Origin: CAZTDU01 sp050248795
GTDB taxonomy: Bacteria > Pseudomonadota > Gammaproteobacteria > Burkholderiales > SG8-39
DNA length: 18,849 bases
Direction of reading: 5' to 3'
Assembly: GCA_050248795.1 (NCBI GenBank)
Contig: JBFWRS010000060.1
Span: forward strand, 1-18,849
Every line of letters starts with the position of its first letter. Position 1 is the stretch's first letter. The notes beneath the pieces were generated by a model, which was given only the letters and a program-made list of their open reading frames with translations, had not been told where the DNA came from and ran no database searches. Both the position numbers and the translations under genes were made by a program. Shown here piece by piece: positions 16,389 through 18,849 of the stretch.

Positions 16389-17831
16389 TCAGATCACGAA
16401 CCGGTCGACGAATTCGTTCACCGGCGTGCGCTCGAGCCGTGCCGCGTCCAGGCACAGCGACAGGATTGCCTGCTGCTGCTTCGCCGGGAAGCGGCGCGCC
16501 AGGTTCACCCTGAATTTCTCCACCAGAACCGGCATCCCTTCCTTGCGCCGGCGCTTGTGGCCGATCGGGTATTCGCATACGACTTCCTTCAGCCTGGTGC
16601 CGTCCTTGAACTCCACCGTGAGCGCGTTGGCGATCGAACGCTTGTCCGGGGCGTGATAGTCGCGCGTGAAGGACTTGTCCTCGACGCAGACGATCTTCGC
16701 GCGCAGCGCGTCGATGCGCGGGTCGGCGGCGACGCCGTCCTCGTAGTCCGCGGCGGTCAGGCGGCCGAAGATCAGCGGCACCGCGACCATGTACTGGATG
16801 CAGTGGTCGCGGTCGGCAGGGTTGTTCAGCGGGCCCTTCTTGTCGATGATGCGGATCGCGGCCTCGTGGGTGCGGATGGTGATGCGCTTGATGTCGCCGA
16901 TGCGGTCCCTGACCTGCGGGTGCAGCTGCATCGCGCATTCCACCGCGGTCTGCGAGTGGAATTCGGCGGGGAAGGAGATCTTGAACAGCACCTGTTCCAT
17001 CACGTAGCTGCCGAAGGGGCGCTGGAACCTGAACTTGTTGCCCTTGAAGAGCACGTCGTAGAACCCCCAGCCCTTCGCCGACAGCACCGACGGGTAGCCC
17101 ATCTCGCCGGTCTTCGAAATGAGCGCCAGGCGCACCGCGCGCGACGTCGCATCGCCCGCCGCCCAGCTCTTCCTCGAGCCGGTGTTGGGGGCGTGGCGGT
17201 AGGTGCGCAGGCTCTGGCCGTCGACCCAGGCCTGCGACACCGCGTTTACCACCTCGTCGTATGTGCAGCCGATCATGTCGGCGACGACCGCGGTCGAGGC
17301 GACCTTGACGAGCACGACGTGGTCCAGGCCGACGCGGTTGAAACTGTTCTCCAGCGCGAGCACGCCCTGTATTTCGTGCGCCTTGATCATCGCGGCGAGC
17401 ACGTCGCGCATCAGCAGGGGCTTCCTGCCCTCGGCGATCGCGGTCCGCGACAGCCAGTCCGCGGTGGCGAGTATGCCGCCGAGGTTGTCCGAGGGGTGCC
17501 CCCACTCGGCGGCGAGCCAGGTGTCGTTGAAGTCGAGCCAGCGGATCATCGCGCCGATGTTGAACGCGGCCTGCACCGGGTCGAGCTGGAACTGGGTACC
17601 GGGCACCTTCGCGCCGTTGGGCACCACGGTGCCGCGCACCACCGGGCCAAGCAGCTTGGTGCAGGCGGGGTATTCGAGCGCCTCGAGGCCGCAGCCGAGG
17701 GTGTCCATGAGGCAGTAGCGCGCGGTTTCGAACGCCTGCCTGCTCTTGATCTGGTAGCGCGTGGCGTAGTCCGCGATGCGGACCAGCACGTCGTCCGGTT
17801 TGGGGCGGACGTTGGAGATGTGGCTGGACAT
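16389..17831 (-). CDS. prpD: 2-methylcitrate dehydratase PrpD
   Basis: This 480-aa protein matches PrpD of enterobacteria closely along its whole length (E. coli PrpD is 483 aa). It dehydrates 2-methylcitrate to 2-methyl-cis-aconitate in propionate breakdown and does not use an iron-sulfur cluster. Nearly invariant blocks include 'LMDTLGCGLEALEYPACTKL', 'FNIGAMIRWLDFNDTWLAAE', 'YRHAPNTGSRKSWAAGDATS', 'KISFPAEFHSQTAVE', 'DKKGPLNNPADRDHCIQYMV' and the C-terminal 'EYPIGHKRRR'. The ATG at 17831 follows the DUF3460 stop with no gap (TAAATG) and has a modest CGGAA site in front. The next gene begins two bases after its stop. It is part of the six-gene minus-strand operon, and no frameshift or truncation is seen. 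Confidence 0.97.
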   Translation of the reverse strand: MSSHISNVRPKPDDVLVRIADYATRYQIKSRQAFETARYCLMDTLGCGLEALEYPACTKLLGPVVRGTVVPNGAKVPGTQFQLDPVQAAFNIGAMIRWLDFNDTWLAAEWGHPSDNLGGILATADWLSRTAIAEGRKPLLMRDVLAAMIKAHEIQGVLALENSFNRVGLDHVVLVKVASTAVVADMIGCTYDEVVNAVSQAWVDGQSLRTYRHAPNTGSRKSWAAGDATSRAVRLALISKTGEMGYPSVLSAKGWGFYDVLFKGNKFRFQRPFGSYVMEQVLFKISFPAEFHSQTAVECAMQLHPQVRDRIGDIKRITIRTHEAAIRIIDKKGPLNNPADRDHCIQYMVAVPLIFGRLTAADYEDGVAADPRIDALRAKIVCVEDKSFTRDYHAPDKRSIANALTVEFKDGTRLKEVVCEYPIGHKRRRKEGMPVLVEKFRVNLARRFPAKQQQAILSLCLDAARLERTPVNEFVDRFVI

Positions 17832-18032
17832 TTATTCCGCGTCTAGTGGCTTGAACGTGTATTCGTTGCCGCCGGCCTTCGGCGAGTGGGAGCCGTGCGA
17901 GCCGGCCTTGCGGTCGATCGGCGCCTTGTCCCACCACAGCGCGCGCCCCTTCTTCTGCTCCTCGACCTGCTCCGGGTGCTGCTCGAGGAACCGGCGCATG
18001 AATGCGGTGAGGTCCGACTCGTACATTGCCAT
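17832..18032 (-). CDS. DUF3460 family small protein
   Basis: This 66-aa protein opens with 'MAMYESDLTAFMRRFLEQHP', continues with a charged 'EQVEEQKKGRALWWDKAPID' and ends in a loose Gly/His/Lys tail. This is the pattern of DUF3460, an uncharacterised family of 60-70 aa common in Betaproteobacteria. There is no membrane segment or signal, so it should be a small cytoplasmic protein with an N-terminal amphipathic helix. The start at 18032 rather than 18026 is preferred because AGAGG lies eight bases upstream, within the last codons of prpC. The prpC stop is five bases away and the prpD start abuts the stop. Being wedged between prpC and prpD suggests a link to the methylcitrate enzymes, but no function is known to me. 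Confidence 0.85.
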   Translation of the reverse strand: MAMYESDLTAFMRRFLEQHPEQVEEQKKGRALWWDKAPIDRKAGSHGSHSPKAGGNEYTFKPLDAE

Positions 18033-18037
18033 GGCGG

Positions 18038-18849
18038 CTACCTCTTGTTGAGTGGTACCCAATCCAGGTTTTCGGGACCGGTGTAGTTGGCGCTGGGGCG
18101 GATGATCTTGCCGTCGATGCGCTGCTCGATGACATGCGCCGACCAGCCGCTGGTGCGCGACAGCACGAACAGCGGCGTGAAGTGCAGCGTCGGCACGCCC
18201 ATCTTGCTGTAGGACACCGCGCTGAACCAGTCGAGGTTGGCGAACATCTTCTTCTCGGCCCACATCACCGACTCGATGCGGTCGGCGATCCGGAACTGGT
18301 TCAGGTCGCCGGCTTCCGTCGACAAGCGCTCGGCCACCGCCTTGATGACCTTGTTGCGCGGGTCGCCGACGGTGTAGACCGGGTGGCCGAAGCCGATGAC
18401 CACTTCCTTCGCCGCCATGCGCCGCCGGATGTCGGCCTCGGCCTCGTCGGCGCTCTGGTAGCGCTTCTGGATCTCGTCCGAGACCTCGTTGGCGCCGCCG
18501 TGCTTCGGTCCCCGCAGGGCGCCGATGCCGCCGGTGATCGCGGAGTAGATGTCCGAGCCGGTGCCGGTAATGACGCGGCAGGTGAAGGTGCTGGCGTTGT
18601 ATTCGTGCTCGGCGTAGAGGATCAGCGAGGTGTGCATCGCGCGCACCCAGCTCGCCGACGGCGGCTTGCCGTGCAGCAGGTGCAGGTAGTGGCCGCCGAT
18701 GGAGTCGTCGTCGGTTACCGTTTCGATGCGCCTGCCGTTGTGCGCGTAGTGGTGCCAGTACAGCAGCATGGAGCCGAAGCAGGCCATCAGCCGGTCGGCG
18801 ATGTTGCGCGCGCCTTCGACCGGATGCGCCTCGGCCTCGGGTTCCAGGG
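18038..18849 (-). CDS. prpC: 2-methylcitrate synthase PrpC (5' end beyond window)
   Basis: About 269 C-terminal residues are visible; the frame is open to the right edge, so the true start lies outside. PrpC condenses propionyl-CoA with oxaloacetate to 2-methylcitrate and belongs to the citrate synthase family. The methylcitrate synthase signature 'NGRRIETVTDDDSIGGHYLH' separates it from GltA-type citrate synthases. Active-site residues are visible in 'GPKHGGANE' (histidine), 'VIGFGHPVYT' (histidine) and 'NLDWFSAV' (aspartate). The C-terminus 'AHVIEQRIDGKIIRPSANYT' is typical. It is the first visible gene of the operon that continues with DUF3460, prpD, a thioredoxin-like gene, acnA and a small gene. 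The promoter and possibly prpB or a prpR-type regulator would be to the right of the window. Confidence 0.95.
   Translation of the reverse strand, partial: LEPEAEAHPVEGARNIADRLMACFGSMLLYWHHYAHNGRRIETVTDDDSIGGHYLHLLHGKPPSASWVRAMHTSLILYAEHEYNASTFTCRVITGTGSDIYSAITGGIGALRGPKHGGANEVSDEIQKRYQSADEAEADIRRRMAAKEVVIGFGHPVYTVGDPRNKVIKAVAERLSTEAGDLNQFRIADRIESVMWAEKKMFANLDWFSAVSYSKMGVPTLHFTPLFVLSRTSGWSAHVIEQRIDGKIIRPSANYTGPENLDWVPLNKR

Noticed and set aside
16245..17846. 533-codon plus-strand frame opposite prpD
   Set aside because: It is antisense to a highly conserved prpD and has no recognisable domain or ribosome site.
15853..18135. Long minus-strand frame apparently fusing the thioredoxin-like protein to upstream sequence
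   Set aside because: The upstream part is the wrong frame of prpD and prpC. The signal peptide starting at 16386 marks the real N-terminus.

Overview
The window is GC-rich (about two-thirds G+C by eye), gene-dense, and looks chromosomal. Several products point to a betaproteobacterium, probably Burkholderiales or a neighbouring order: a DUF3460 protein, a methylcitrate operon that carries acnA, class II aldolase/adducin paralogs, a DusA-type tRNA dihydrouridine synthase, and an FtsX-type permease translationally coupled to a CrtC/AttH-like protein. No tRNA, rRNA, CRISPR array, insertion sequence, phage gene or long repeat was seen. No stretch over 300 bases lacks a gene; the longest gap is about 80 bases (491-571).

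Left part (1-7870): a minus-strand gene runs off the left edge. It has a winged-helix-like N-terminal part and what may be the first strand of a receiver domain at the edge. Divergent from it is a plus-strand run of a TauD/TfdA-type dioxygenase, an 832-aa FtsX/MacB-type permease and a Tat-exported CrtC/AttH-like protein. The permease has no ATPase beside it. A convergent EamA/DMT transporter overlaps the end of this run. Next come an alpha/beta hydrolase and an MFS transporter of the fosmidomycin-resistance type, coupled through an ATGA overlap.

Middle (7867-12805): two paralogous class II aldolase/adducin proteins lie on either side of dusA. One is downstream of dusA on the same strand, with its ribosome site inside dusA. 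The other is divergent from dusA. Convergent to the second is a two-gene minus-strand unit: a ketopantoate-reductase-like dehydrogenase, then an exported six-cysteine LprI/DUF1311-like protein. msrA is divergent from that unit.

Right part (12820-18849, minus strand): one tightly packed operon is read right to left: prpC (start cut by the window edge), a DUF3460 protein, prpD, an exported CPAC thioredoxin-like protein, acnA, and a 111-aa protein I do not recognise. PrpC, PrpD and AcnA together cover propionyl-CoA to 2-methylisocitrate; the lyase PrpB is not in view. No acnD or prpF is present. A hairpin sits between the end of this operon and the end of msrA.

Most of the window is ordinary metabolism. 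The parts most worth a second look are the unrecognised protein behind acnA, the exported thioredoxin inside the methylcitrate operon, the ATPase-less FtsX/CrtC-like pair, and a recurring arrangement in which an AT-rich -10-like hexamer lies 6-8 bases before an ATG that has no Shine-Dalgarno, suggesting leaderless transcripts.
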